From Terfezia claveryi (lineage: Eukaryota > Ascomycota > Pezizomycetes > Pezizales > Pezizaceae), in contig WHUX01000206.1 in assembly GCA_015179025.1 (NCBI GenBank), forward strand, positions 1 through 64,000: DNA of 64,000 bases, in the 5' to 3' direction. The first letter of the stretch is position 1. Each line of letters begins with the position of its first letter. Position numbers and translations under genes: made by a program. A model generated the notes under the pieces. That model worked only from the letters and a program-made list of their open reading frames with translations. It made no database searches and was not told the DNA's origin. Below, piece by piece: positions 22,643 through 34,735 of the stretch.

Positions 22643-25600
22643 CACCTACCGTCAGACGTACTCCTAGATATTCACCTCTCCTGATGGTCCAGATTTTTAT
22701 TGCTGGGGAAGAAGTTGAAGCAGTGGTAGACTATGGAGCTAGTGCTCCAGTTGTTGGGAAAAGACTGGCAGTTAAATTAGGAATTTGGAAGAGAGCCAGG
22801 GAAGTTAGGGTTATGCAGGAAGATGGATCTCAAATTTCTGGAGGAAAATATGTGGTTAATACTAGGTTTGATATATTAGATTCCTCTTCTCGTTTTTTGG
22901 GTAAGTTTAAGATGGATGCCGAAGTTTTGGATATTGGGAAGAAGGATGTTATTTTGGGTTTGTCTTGGTTAGAAGAAAATGGATTTTCGGTGGATACTCA
23001 GGATAGGTGCCTGAGACAGGTCTCTACAAGTTTGGTTATTCCGTGTTTTGTTGGATAGATTCCTACTGTTTCTGTTCTTGAAGTTGAAGAGCTACTAGAG
23101 GATGGTGAGATTGTGCTTATTATTGATGCAAGCGAACGATACTCTCATTACGCATATTGCTTTACCACAGAACAGGCAGCTAGACTCCCTGAATATAAGC
23201 CATGGGACCATGAAATCCCCCTCCAAGACCCAACCACAAAGATACCATTCGGGGCTATCTACAAGACCACATGGGAAGAAGACGAAGCACTCCAGAAGTA
23301 CCTTAATGAAAACCTTCCTACTACCAAAGTCCGATGATCACGTTCCTCCGCTGGTGCTCCCATCCTATTTGTTAGAAAAAAAGATGGATCTTTAAGGCTA
23401 TGTGTCGATTACCGAGCCCTTAACCATCTCACAGTGCCAAACAAATACCCACTCCCTCTTATCTCCGACTTACTTGATAGAACTCGTGGAGGTAAATGGT
23501 TTACACGATTGGACCTCGAAAATAGGTATAACCTCATCAGGATTGCACCAGGAGATGAGTGGAAAATAGCTTTCAGGACGAAAAAGAGACTATTTGAGTA
23601 TACTGTGATGCCATTTGGGTTGACCAATGCCCCCGCTACATTTCAAGAGATGATGGATACGATCTTTAAGGATATGGAAGGATGTATCTGGTACTTAGAT
23701 GACATACTTATCTATGGAGGTGAGACAGAGGAAGAACATCAACAAATAGTCGAAAAAGTTCTTCAGCAATACATCCAACATGGGTTAGCTGTTAACCTCA
23801 TGAAGTCTGAGTTCCATATCCTGGAGACCTTATTCCTTGGTCATATTATCAATGGTCAACACGTCCAAATGGATCCCTCCAAGCTCGAAACCATGTCAAA
23901 GTGGCCTATTCCTACTAAGAACAAAGAGGTTCAAGCATTCCTAGGCTTCGCTAATTACTACTGTCGATTTATTGCCAACTATAGTGTAAAGGCACGTCTC
24001 TTAATCGACTTAACGAAAGATGTTCCTTTCAGTTGGGGACACAAGCAACAGCAAGCCTTTGATGACCTCCGGAAACGATTCCTTACTGCTTCTATCCTCA
24101 CACAGTTTGACAGACAACTCAAGACAATCTTAGAGACTGATGCTAGCAACCAAGCTATTGCTGGTATTCTCTCTCAGTATCATATTGTCAATGGAGGAAA
24201 GCAGCTTCATCCTGTTGAATACCATGCAAAAACCCTCTCCACAGCTCAATGCAACTGGCCCATCCACGATAAAGAGTTGTTTGCAATCGTGGATTGCTTC
24301 CGGAAGTGGCGAGATTGGTTGGTTGGCGTTTCAGTGAACATCTATATAGACCACCAAGGGTTACAATATTTCAACACCAAACAGAAGCTCAACTCCCATC
24401 AAGCTACCTGGTACTTCCGCATGTCTGAGTTCATCTACAATATTCACTACAGACCCGGTTCGAAGATGGGCAAGCCTGATGGCCTGTCTAGACGTTCAGG
24501 GGAAGAGAAATCTGGCATGAATGCTAGATTTTTCGAAGATGGACAGCTAATGGTACTTGGAGAAGAGGATGAAGAGGAAGCCGGAGATGTTGAAGTGGAA
24601 GGAATAGATGTGGCCGGATAGCAAAAGAAGAATGGACTATGGGTAGTACCCTCCGAGTTTAAGTTGGAAGTGCTAAAACAGCACCATGATAGTCAAGTAG
24701 CAGGACATTGGGGAAGACATTGTACTCAAGAGCTAGTGTCAAGGAATTTTACATGGAATAAGTGGCAGGAAGATATTGCGAATTATGTGGCAGGATGTAC
24801 TAAGTGTCAGAAAGCAAAGGCGGATAGGCATAGCAGGCAAATGAAGTTGGTACCGATGCCAACTGGAGAATGACCATTTAAAGAAATAGCTATGGACTTC
24901 ATTGGTGAGCTACCAGAGTCAGAAGGTTTCAATGCAATACTCATTATCATAGACCGGTTTACAAAAGTACAACACTATATTCCAGCAAAGACTACATGGA
25001 CAGCATCTGATGTTGCTGACACCTATATTAACGAGATATGGAGACTCTATGGCCTCCCCCGACATATCACCTCTGACCGTGGTCCACAGTTTGCTTCTAG
25101 ATTCCTCAAGGAGCTTAATCAAAAGCTCAATATAACCCTCTGCCTCTCCACTGCCTATCACCCTCAGACCGATGGACTTGCTGAACGAGCAGTCCAAACA
25201 CTTAAGCAGTACCTCCACATCTACTGTCATGATAGGCAAGCTTGTTGGAAACGATGGCTACCCTTAGCCGAGTTTGCCTATAATACTGCCGCCCACTCTA
25301 CCTATAAGTACTCCCCTTACCGAAGTCTATATGGCTTCGACCCTCACACCATTCACCTTTCAGATGACTATGAATTCTCCTCCCCTGCTGCAGAAGAATA
25401 GCTAGACCGAATGACAACTGTGCACAACCAAATTCATGATACCCTCAAGCAAATCAATCATAAAAGAAGTGTTATATACCTCAAGAAGGCACGCAGGTTT
25501 GCTATTGATGACTGGGTATTGGTTGATCGCCGGAACCTATAGATACGAGCTGGGAACAACCGTTCCCTTACCAGCAAGTGGATATGGCCTTACAAGGTTA

Positions 25601-25929
25601 TTGAAGCTATTGGTTCACACGCATACAGGCTCGAAGTTCCACAAGGCACACAATGGCATAATGTTGTTCATGTTACCCTCCTAAAGCTATTTAGATAACG
25701 AGACGAGCCACAAGATATGGACGAAGATGAACCAGATATCTTTGAAGTTAAATCCATCGTGGACTCCCGCAAGAATAGAGGAATAGTCAAGTATAGGGTG
25801 CGTTGGGAAGGATATACGGAGTTTGAAGACATTTGGGAGACCTTTGACAAGTTGGATAACTGCCCAGAGAAGCTCAAAGAGTACCGAGAGAAGTTCCCCA
25901 ATAAGCTACGAGATGAGAGAGATGTCTGA
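22643..25929 (+). pseudogene. Element C pol: protease, RT, RNase H, integrase, chromodomain
   Basis: After element A the frame resumes with a retropepsin-like domain (VVDYGASAPVVG at about 22725, DILDSSSRFLGKFKMDAEV), reverse transcriptase ([35 protein letters not shown] at 23692-23703), RNase H (HPVEYHAKTLSTAQCNWPI; DHQGLQYFNTKQKL), integrase zinc finger (QHHDSQVAGHWGRH...CTKCQKAKA) and DDE core (MDFIGELPESEGFNAIL; SDRGPQFASRFL; AYHPQTDGLAER), and a C-terminal chromodomain (25717-25929; DIFEVKSIVDSRKNRGIVKY). The protease motif DYGA departs from D[ST]GA. Stops at about 23056, 23336, 24619, 24871, 25399, 25540 and 25696 break the frame; most are single transitions of sense codons. Confidence 0.9.
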
Positions 25930-26224
25930 GGTTTGGACCTATGTCCAGTGTTTTATGAGTGAAGACATGGTACCTTTTACCCTCCTACTCATCACCTTTT
26001 CCCTGTGGGTTTTTTGGCAAGAGGTTTGGTTTTTAATGGCCATGGCATGCATGTGTAGACACACCGGTCTTGTGGTACCCTTTCAGGGAGAGAGGTATCT
26101 AATGATGTTTGGTTAGTACCTAGCCACCACCATTACCTGAGTCTTTACTAAGTACTTGTTCCAAACCTAGGGTCAGGAGGAACTTGTATTCAGCTGTGGA
26201 CAGCTGCCTGGAAATGAGGAGTAA
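25930..26224 (+). other. Element C 3' non-coding region
   Basis: Between the chromodomain stop and the 3' LTR there is no conserved frame. The last 15 bases before the LTR (GGAAATGAGGAGTAA) are the probable polypurine tract that primes plus-strand synthesis. Confidence 0.6.
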
Positions 26225-26840
26225 TGTTACGACTCAGGTAAGAGACCTACCCTCCACCGAGATAACCAATACCCTACTACATTACTGACTGTGATGGCCT
26301 GATCACCCATACAGATGCGGGTAGTGCGTCGGGAGTGCAGACGTTAAAGGGATTGGGTAAAGGAAGTGTATGTTCTCTGATATTGGATCTCGTGTATGTA
26401 TTCTCTTCTGTGTGTTTCTATGATGTTCTAATATATGATATTCCTATATTGTTATTCATTGTATTCAAGCTTATCTCCTATAAGACAGTCTAACTGCAAA
26501 GCATTGCAGTTCGGACTGCCTAATCAATGTATGTCAGCCTGCAGAGTTCCTAAACAGGAAGCGTCTTCCTGTTCTAGGCAACTACTTAATGTCAGTGCTA
26601 CTAAGCCATTATAGGAAGTGTCGTCAGATCTGATAACAGATTATCAGATCAATGCTTCTATATAAGCTACCGCTTTTATATAGTTAATACAATAAGACCC
26701 AAGCGGTGTTCTAAGTCTCATATAGCTTTACTCTTATTGAGTTCGCATTACACCCGAGTTATAGCTGCGTTTATACTTTACTCCGCTACTATCTATCCTT
26801 TTCCCTGAAGTATTCTCATAGTTACAGCTCGCCTGTAACA
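26225..26840 (+). repeat. Element C 3' LTR (616 bp)
   Basis: Starts TGTTACGACTC and ends GCCTGTAACA, followed by the target duplication ATTTG (26841-26845). Matches the 5' copy along its full length with scattered transitions. Confidence 0.92.
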
Positions 26841-26845
26841 ATTTG

Positions 26846-29800
26846 TCATGGATTTGTTGTTTAAATCAATGTCCTAAGGGTCGCCATTTTGGTATCCAAG
26901 TAGCTCCTGCTTTTGGTTTGATAGAGTGATTAATTTTTCTTAGTGGCAGTAATTCCCATGGAATTGTCTTGGGAAATAATAAGGGAAACTCCGTTACAGG
27001 GTTGAATTGTTTCTGTACCATAGAAACAGCTGTCACGAGTTCTCTTTCTGGATCGGTTTCTTCTGTATCACTAATATTTTACCAATTATCTGGTTCACTA
27101 TAATCTGCAACTGATTCACAGCTGACCTGTGTGTACGTTGATCTCATACCATTCACTATGGTTATAGATCCCTTCCATACACTTAGCTAGAATCGTGGAA
27201 TGTTTTCCAGTTAGATAGTGACTGGTTCCTGATAGGCAGGAATTATTGCTCACACTTTGCTGAGAGCAGGTTCTCCTAGTATCATATCCCATCTAGTCAA
27301 ATGAGCTACATAGAACGTTTGTTCTTCTACATAACCTATCTAATCTAGTTTGATAGTATAAGCTTTGTCTATCATTCCTTTTGAGCCTTTAATTGCAGTA
27401 CTTAATGATTTTTTCTCGATACTTTTAGTTGGTATTTTGTATAGGTGTACAAATTGAGAATTAATTAAGTCTCCTCCCTTTATTTGGAGATCAATTAAAG
27501 CTAGTGCGTGGTGTTCGTTAGCTTTGATGAATACCTTGCTAAAATCTGGTACCTGTCTTGACAAGGGTCATTCTTTGATTTTATTCTTATTGTTTTTATC
27601 CTTAATAGCTATCGGTATGGCTAAATCTTGTATGGCTTTACGCATAGGTACCTTATTTTGTTATTTCCTATAGTCCTTGTAGGAGTGTCTAGGGTTCCAA
27701 TACCATAGACATTTCTTGTCTCTAATTAATTGTATCTTTGTCTTCTAATCTAATTTTTTTGTGATGGTGTCTCAATCTGAGTCCTTCTATTTTTCTGTAT
27801 TGGGTTTGGTGTTGGAATTGCTACTAGGTTTAAATCCTGTTTTTGGTCGTTGATTTTGGTCCCTGCATGGACTGTGACTCCGATTTTCATTTCGAGAGTG
27901 TTGTCATCGGGATGTATTTGTTTTAGGTAGTAGAGCAATATCCTTTTTTGAAGCTTCATATGACTCCACTTGATACATGAGCTGATCATATGACCATTCT
28001 TCTTTGATTAAAGGAATTAATGTAGCTAACATATATGGTGGTAGGTGATTAAGAAACTTTCTTCTTTTTACTTCCTGCAATATTGATTGTTTGCCATCCT
28101 TGTCAATCAATTTGATTTGCATTTCAGTAAGCCAGTTGGCAAACTGTTTAATTCCTATGTGACGTCCATCCTTGTGTGGTGTGGCTATCTCCCATTATTT
28201 CCATAAAATGTCTTTACTAGTAGAGGGTATCGGAAAATCCCTTAGTGCTAGTATGAATCTAATGAATGTCACATTCTTTCCTTTTTCTCTTAGGAATTGA
28301 TTATAAGTAGTGAGCGCGCTCCCTTTCATTCTGAATTCAACAATTTCCAAAGCTGAAGTGCCTTCCAAATCTATTCCTTTGATAACAAACCAACATTGCA
28401 TTGCTGTAGCCCAAGAGTCAAAATATTGTGAGTCTTGCCATTTTTTGTCTTCTTCTCTTATTTTTTTTGGTAGATCAATCTTTATTCCTTTTAAAGCATT
28501 TATTGCTTTATGGTTACCCATTGTAACCATTCCTGTTGTAGATTCCCATTGCTGGTATTCAACTGATTTTTCTCATTTGGGTTTTCTTTTAAGAGTTTGA
28601 CTTGCAACTGACGATACCTTGTCAGAGTCCGAACTATCATTTCTGCTATCATCGGGGTCTTGTCCTCCTCCTTGCGTTTTCTCCTTCTATTGGTCTAGTC
28701 CTGTATCTAGATCATCATCGTTTTCTGGTAATTCTATATCTTCTAGTAGTTGGTCTTTGTCGTATGGTTCTTTGGCTCACCCAGTCCTCCTTTCTAGTGT
28801 CTCAGGTGCTTAACCTTTGCCTTTCGATTAATCTTTTGGTGTTCTCAGGAATGCTCCTAGAAGTTCTTTGCTAGGATTGAAAAAATCCTCTACGGTATGT
28901 GCTGATTCCTCTAGATGAGTGCCGCTCATCATGAATGCCATTATTTCTTCCCAGTTATTTATTACCCAATTCAGTTTTCTTAAAAGAAGAACAACAGGTT
29001 TCTTTAATTCTTTTCTTAAAAATGCATTCATTTCTAAGTCTACTTCTTTGAATGGGTAAGGTGTTAGCTATAAATAGTGTTTTGCTATGGCTTCCATTAA
29101 GAGTCAAGTATTATCAGAATAATACTGTTAGGCATGTCCTATTGAGCGAGTATATTTCAAAATCTCCTCAATTGTTGGAAGATGTCTATCACAAAATTCT
29201 TCTGGTGCGAGAGGTAAAGCCATACTAAAATATAGTTTAGTTCCTGCTCCACCTGGTTCTCCTAATTCTATATCTATGGGCAGATTTATTTCCTCTTCCA
29301 TATTAGGAATTACAAATCTGGTCTTTCTGTGAGTTTCTTATACTAATTTCTTAATATCTTCTGGTAACATAGTTAACCGTCTCGACCTCTTAGTCTTCTT
29401 ATTAAGTTCAGATGCTATTATGTCTGATTTCGTTGTCTGTCCGCAACCAAATACAGCTGGTTATGCGATATGATCATTGAGTTACTTTTCTTCTTTGGCA
29501 CCTTACTGTACTGATGGTATGGTGGCTGATAATCCTTATGATCTCTGTTCAACTGATGGTTCTGTTAGCTTAGTGGCTCACATGGCTAGTGAGGCTAGAT
29601 GTCAGGATCCTGATGTTTCTTATAGTCCTGGTTTTTCTTCATCTACTGGTCTAGAATCTAGTTCTAGTTCTTCTAGCAAGAGTGTCATGTTTTCTGATTG
29701 GTGTATTGAGGTAGACATTAGAGGTGCAGAGGTATTGGTAGAGATATCTGGGCCTAAGGAAGGTTCTGATGGAGGTAATTCTTTTTTGGAGGAGATAGCT

Positions 29801-29880
29801 GCAGTGGAGGATGTGAGATTTGAGCCTTGGGATTGTGATACTTGGTTGTTTAGACCAATTATTCCTGGAACCTAGGGGGC
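26846..29880 (-). pseudogene. Element D gag and protease region
   Basis: Reading leftwards from about 29880: a Ser/Thr/Pro-rich N-terminus, a long gag-like part (PEDIKKLV; MNAFLRKELKKPVVLLLRK; EEDKKWQDSQYFDSWATAMQ; a helical segment ending VESYEASKKDIALL), a protease-like domain (HHALALIDLQIKGGDLINSQ at about 27530-27460, with YVAHLTRWDMILGEPAL downstream), then the spacer to reverse transcriptase (ATWIPKWRPLGH) ending at the C insertion. More than ten in-frame stops are visible. The protease motif has lost the usual D[ST]G. Family assignment rests on the reverse transcriptase in the other half. Confidence 0.65.
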
Positions 29881-30463
29881 CAGTTTTTCAATGGTGTACT
29901 GGATTTACAAGTACAGATATAATGGCAGTTGCCAGAAGTGTAAGATGAGTTGTTGATCTTATTGGGAAAAGTGTTGTGAACGAGGATGGGATTGTTTAAT
30001 GTGGGATACCACTGCCCATTAGAGCTCTGCTTAGCTTGCTTTTAGGTCTTTTGTTGATGTACTGCAGTTAAGAGTCTGATGTCTCATTTGTTGGATTTTT
30101 TTGTTAGCTAGCTAGTAGAATAACGATATCGATTTTATATGTGCACTTGTGTGTCGAATTGTATACACTTGCGTGAGTGTAATGAAGGTATCCGAAGGTT
30201 GATCATACCTTGGATTTAAGAGTAAAGATTAGGTAAGTAAATTAAAAAAAATATAATTGATGGTACTATACAGTATTTATTCGGTACTGTTTATACAATC
30301 TATATCCCTAGGCAAGGACGTTTGTGTATTTCAGTTCTGCTGAGGTAAGACCTCAGAAGGGTAGGAAGATTACTATGTAGAACATTCCCGAAGGGAACAG
30401 TAATTAACTAGTATAATCTATCTTATATGAATTGTACTATCTAAGCTATATGATCTTGATCTG
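29881..30463. other. No gene recognised (AT-rich, between D and the foldback block)
   Basis: No protein-like frame on either strand. May contain the unrecognised 5' LTR of element D. A short inverted repeat (TGAGGTAAGACCTCA, about 30339) is the only local structure noted. Confidence 0.5.
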
Positions 30464-31073
30464 CATCAGCAAAAAGAAATATACGTCAGGACACACCACC
30501 AAGCATCCGGACACGATTTTGCGTCCTGTGCGTCCTGTGCGTCTGGATGCCACGAGGTATTGCATTACAATCTAGACGCAACTAGGGCCCCGCACTGCAT
30601 CCTGACGCTTTTGGGGCCCCAAAAGCTGTCCGGACGGTGGTTGACATAAGCTCAATGTCTGGATGTCAAAGCTCATTGCTATCGCGTCCTCAACTCAATT
30701 GAGGTTGTTAACACGATAGGTTCCACGTCTGGTGTTGCTGAACCAGGGCCCCAAATCAAAGTCTTCTATAATGCACACCCGCTACCAGCTTGCATCTATG
30801 ATGCTCTAACATCGGCCAGGTACGTAGTCACTATTGCAGCCATTAAATATGCACACAGTGGAAATATCCATTGTATTCGCTAATAATTATATACATAGAA
30901 GTATTGATTAATAGATATATACTGTACCAAAAAGGGGGATGTTATCGCACGAGCAGCGCTGTCGCGTTCCTATGTTATTGTGGATACTTTAATGTTAGTC
31001 AGCAACTCCTATTTATTTCCGTATACATAAGACAACTTTATTTTAGTGGCGTCGCGAAGCATATAGTACGCAT

Positions 31074-31213
31074 TGTCTGGAATACTGTTGCTTTAGTAAG
31101 TATTGTGGAGACTAAAATATTCACCACCGTGTTGTCCAGAATACCGTTGCTTTAGTAAGTATTGTGGAGACTAAAAATGGTCGCTATTATATTGTCAAGA
31201 ATACCGTTGCGAT
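31074..31213 (+). repeat. About 60-bp tandem repeat, 2.3 copies
   Basis: Units begin TGTCTGGAATACTGTTGC, TGTCCAGAATACCGTTGC and TGTCAAGAATACCGTTGC and share TTTAGTAAGTATTGTGGAGA. Lies in the left arm of the nested element. Confidence 0.8.
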
Positions 31214-31292
31214 ATAGTAGTGCTAAAATGCAGCTTATAACCACGCTAGAACAGGCTATGCACACGCTAACAGCTCTGGAATCTTGGCACTA

Positions 31293-31420
31293 GAGCAGAT
31301 TTCAGAGCAGATTTCGGAGCAGATTTCGGAGCAGATTTCGGAGCAGATTTCGGAGCAGATTTCAGAGCAGATTTCGGAGCAGATTCCGGAGCAGATTTCG
31401 GAGCAGATTTCGGAGCAGAC
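31293..31420 (+). repeat. 12-bp minisatellite GAGCAGATTTCG
   Basis: About 10.7 nearly perfect units with single-base variants (TTCA, TTCC). Translated it gives only a low-complexity EQIS repeat, so it is not treated as a gene. Confidence 0.9.
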
Positions 31421-31490
31421 TTTAGATCGAGAATATGTACAGCAGAAATATTCATTTTATTCACTAATTATAATAGTATACACAGCGTAC

Positions 31491-32881
31491 TAATACTCGC
31501 TACAACACTCGCTCTAATACTCGCTACAACACTCGCTCTAATACTCGCTCTAATCTCGTTACAACACTCGCTCTAATACTCGCTCTAATACTCGCTACAA
31601 TACTCGCTCTAATACTCACTCTAATACTTGCCCTAATATGCTTTGGAAATCATACAAGACATTGGATAAAGAGCAAAGGAAAAAGGTACGAGGGGGGAAG
31701 GTATATATACAGGAAAACTATAGTTGCCAAGCCCGATTGCCAAGGCCGACAATATAGACTTTCCGGAGACAATGAGATAATGGATAATAAGATAGGGTGG
31801 CATGACAGTGCTCAGCCCCGCTCAGCCCACTATCGCACGCGGGTGCAGTACTACTCAATGCCTAACCTGGTAATAGTCATATAGGGAAATCGTAGTCGTA
31901 GTACTATGATATGTAGGTATGGAGTTCACGCTTTGTGATATGTATCGTAGGAAGTTATGCCTTCACAGCCTATTTATATATATCCAAGAAACTCATGCAT
32001 TCGAGGCTTAAATGCATAGAGGCCGCGAAAGTATGAATTCCATGCATATCTAGAGATCGTGAAAGCATGAAATCCATGCATATATATATATAAGCCTCGA
32101 ATGCATGAATTCCATACATATCTAAAGACCGTGAAAGCATGAAATCCATGCATATATATATATAAGCCTCGAATGCATGAATTCCATGCATATCTAGAGA
32201 CCGTGAAAGCATGAATTCTATGCATATATATATATAAGCCTCGAAAGCATGAATTCCATGCATAAGTATATATATATAAGCCTCGAATGCATGAGTTTCT
32301 TGGATATATTTATATAGGCCGTGAAGGCATAACTTCCTGCGATACATATCACAAAGCTGAACTCCACACATATCGCAGTACTACGACTACGATTTCCCAA
32401 TATGACTATTACCAGGTCAGGCATTGAGTTAGTCTGGTTGGCACAACACCCCCGTTTGATTGAGTAGTACAGCACCCGCGCGCGACAGTGGGCTGAGCGG
32501 GGCTGAGCACTGATTCCACCCCTCTTATTATCCATTATCTCATAGTCTTCGGAAAGTCTATATTGTCGGCCTTGGCAATCGGGCTTGGCCACTATTGTTT
32601 TCCGGTATCTATACTTCGCTTACTCATGCTTTTTGCCTTTGCTCTTTATCCAATGTCTTATAAAATTTCTAAGGCATATTACAGCAAGTATTAGAGTGAG
32701 TATTAGAGTGAGTATTAGAGCGAGTATTAGAGTGATTATTAGAGCGAGTATTAGAGCGAAGTGTTGTAGCGAGTATTAGAGCGAGTATTAGAGCGAGTGT
32801 TGTAGCGAGTATTAGAGCGAGTATTAGAGCGAGTGTTGTAGCGAGTATTAGAGCGAGTATTAGAGCGAGTATTAGAGTGAT
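31491..32881. repeat. Hairpin 1: large imperfect inverted repeat
   Basis: The left arm (31491 to about 31990) starts with ACTCGCTCTAAT minisatellite and continues GACATTGGATAAAGAGCAAAG, GGCCGACAATATAGACTTTCC, AATCGTAGTCGTAGTACT. The right arm (about 32260-32881) is its reverse complement and ends in ATTAGAGCGAGT minisatellite. The centre (about 31990-32270) is about four units of roughly 72 bp with runs of TATATATATA. Arms contain a TATA-like GGTATATATACAGG. Confidence 0.8.
32685..32881 (+). repeat. 12-bp minisatellite (ATTAGAGCGAGT), right arm of hairpin 1
   Basis: About 16 units of GAGTATTAGAGC with variants (GAGTGTTGTAGC, GTGATT). Reverse complement of the unit at 31491-31640. Confidence 0.88.
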
Positions 32882-32888
32882 ATTATAT

Positions 32889-32990
32889 TTGACCAACTTC
32901 GTGTATCAACATTACACTGCTATTTTATTTAACCAACTTCGTGTATCAACATTACACCACTATTTTATTTAACCAACTTCGGGTCTCACC
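32889..32990 (+). repeat. 41-bp tandem repeat, about 2.4 copies
   Basis: Units begin ACCAACTTCGTGTATCAACA and contain CTATTTTATTT. Confidence 0.8.
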
Positions 32991-33164
32991 AAACTATGGA
33001 GTTATTGCGATCCAGGATTGCTGTGGTATTCTCGGAAGTATGTGGTATGACCTAACTTTATTCGTAAGGCCGATAAAGTTCAGCCACCCGGACAGTGCTC
33101 TTGGTATTCATAGAGAAGCGGAATCACCACCCGAGCGATAACATCCCCCTTTTTGGTACAGTAT

Positions 33165-34735
33165 ATAGAGTATGCAATCTCTGCTCCAATTGCTCTAACA
33201 CTCGCTCTAATACTCACTCTAACACTCGCTCCAATACTCGCTCTAATACTCACTCTAATACTCGCTCTAATACTCGCTCTAATAGTCACTCTAATGCTAG
33301 CTGTAATGTGCTAGGATAGACAGTGAAGGGAAAATGCATGGGGAAGGGAGGTATATAAACAGGAAAACCATAGTTGCCAAGGCCGACTGGTAAGGCCGAC
33401 AATTTAGACTTTCCGAAGACAATGAGATAAGGGATAATAAGAGAAGTGGCATAACAGTGATTAATGGCGCTCAGCCCCCTTTCGCCCGCAGGTGCCGTAC
33501 TATTCAATGCCTGGCCTGGAAATAGTCATATTGGGAAATCGTAGTCGTTGTATTGAGATATGTGTGGAGTTCATGCTTTGTGATATGTTTTGTAGGAATT
33601 GATGCATTTGCGGGCATATATATATATATGTGCGAGAAACTTGTGCTTTTGGGGACATATATATATATATATGCGAGAAATCCATGCATTCACGTGCATA
33701 TATATCTATATATGTACGAGAAACTCATGCTTTTAGGGACATATATATATATATACGAGAAATCCATGCATTCGCGGGCATATATATATATATGTGCAAG
33801 AAACTCGTGCTTTTGGAGATATATATATATATATATATGCGAGAAATACATACATTCGCGGGCATATATATATATATATGTGAGAAACTCATGCTTTTGG
33901 AGTGTTATATATATATGTGCGAGAAACTCATGCTCTTGGGGACATATATATATATATGCGAGAAATCCATGCATTCGCGTGCATATATATCTGCGAGAAA
34001 CTCATGCTTTTGGGGACATATATATATATATAGATGTGAGAAATCTATACATTCGCGTGCATATATATATATATATATGCGAGAAACTCGTGCTTTTAGA
34101 GATATATATATATATATATGCGAGAAATCCATACATTCGCGGGCTTATATGTCTCCAAAAGTATGAGTTTCTCGTATATATATATATAAGTCTCCAAAAG
34201 TACGAGTTTCTCGCGCATATATATATATAAGCCTACGAATCCATGAATTCCTATGAAACATATCACAAAGACGACTACGATTGCCCAATATGACTATTTC
34301 CAGGGCAGGCATTAAATAGTACGGCACCTGCGTGCGAAATGGGGTTGAGCGCCATTGATTACTGTCATGCTACTTCTCTTATTATCGCTTATCTCATTGT
34401 CCTCGGAAAGTCTAAATTGTCGGCCTTAGCAGTCAGCCTTGGCAACTATCGTTTTCCTGTATATATACCTCCCTTCCCCGTGCATTTTCCCTTCGCTCTC
34501 TATCCCAGTACATTATGGCTAGCATTAGAGTGACTATTAGAGCGAGTATTACAGCGTATATTAGAGCGAGTATTAGAGTGAGTATTGGAGTGAGTATTAG
34601 AGCGAGTATTAGAGCGAGTATTGGATGGAGTATTAGAGTGAGTATTAAAGCGAGTATAAGAGCGAGTATTGGAGTGAGTATTAAAGCGAGTGTTAAAACG
34701 ATTGAAGCAGTGATTGCATGTTCTATATATATATC
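33165..34735. repeat. Hairpin 2: second large inverted repeat related to hairpin 1
   Basis: Left arm 33165 to about 33600 (minisatellite at 33191-33295, then GGTATATAAACAGGAAAACC, AGACTTTCCGAAGACAATGA, AATCGTAGTCGT); right arm about 34230-34735 is the reverse complement with minisatellite at 34520-34692. The centre (33600-34230) is a tandem array of about 80-bp units (two half units with GCGAGAAATCCATGCATTCG and GCGAGAAACTCATGCTTTTG) joined by TATATATA runs. All four arms of hairpins 1 and 2 are homologous. Confidence 0.8.

Larger units (their letters stand above)
7809..26840 (+). mobile_element. Element C, Ty3/gypsy chromovirus with nested A and B
   Basis: Two 616-bp LTRs (7809-8424 and 26225-26840) flank gag at 8483-10226 and pol at 22643-25929. 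The LTR ends are inverted (TGTTACG...CCTGTAACA), and the 5-bp target duplication is ATTTG at 7804-7808 and 26841-26845. The interior is interrupted at 10232-22637 by element A, which carries its own duplication TACAT. A polypurine stretch (GGAAATGAGGAG) precedes the 3' LTR. Gag and pol carry several in-frame stops, so it is defective. Confidence 0.93.
5091..29880 (-). mobile_element. Element D, old Ty3/gypsy-like retroelement split by element C
   Basis: Minus-strand gag/protease remains lie at 26846-29880 and reverse transcriptase, RNase H and zinc-knuckle remains at 5300-7808. The two parts join in frame: the codons before 26846 encode FKQQIHDK and those after 7808 continue LVKEEASGR once one copy of the 5-bp duplication ATTTG (7804-7808 and 26841-26845) is removed. 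No LTR was recognised for D, and its ends are uncertain: the left end abuts the gypsy LTR fragment at 5090, and the right end fades near 29880. Stops and frameshifts are frequent, which fits D being the oldest layer of the nest. No integrase was found. Confidence 0.8.
30922..33161. mobile_element. Nested element with perfect 27-bp terminal inverted repeats
   Basis: 30922-30948 (CTGTACCAAAAAGGGGGATG...) is the exact reverse complement of 33135-33161. The flanks are ...GATATATA and TATATAGAG, giving a TA or TATATA target duplication. The sequences just outside join to make one arm of the outer element, matching its right arm (ATGCAATC.CTGCT.CAAT). The 2,240-bp body holds one hairpin (31491-32881) but no coding frame, so it is non-autonomous. 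Confidence 0.75.

Noticed and set aside
29477..29875. Plus-strand 132-codon Ser-rich frame as a gene
   Set aside because: It starts at TTG, and its antisense frame fits the Ser/Thr/Pro-rich N-terminus of element D gag; treated as a shadow.
31970..32371. Repetitive 133-codon frame in hairpin 1 centre
   Set aside because: Pure tandem-repeat translation (about 72-bp units); no non-repetitive coding signal.
33553..34230. 225-codon YIYICARN-rich frame as a protein
   Set aside because: It is a translation of the TATATA-linked 80-bp tandem units of hairpin 2 and is open on several frames and both strands for that reason.
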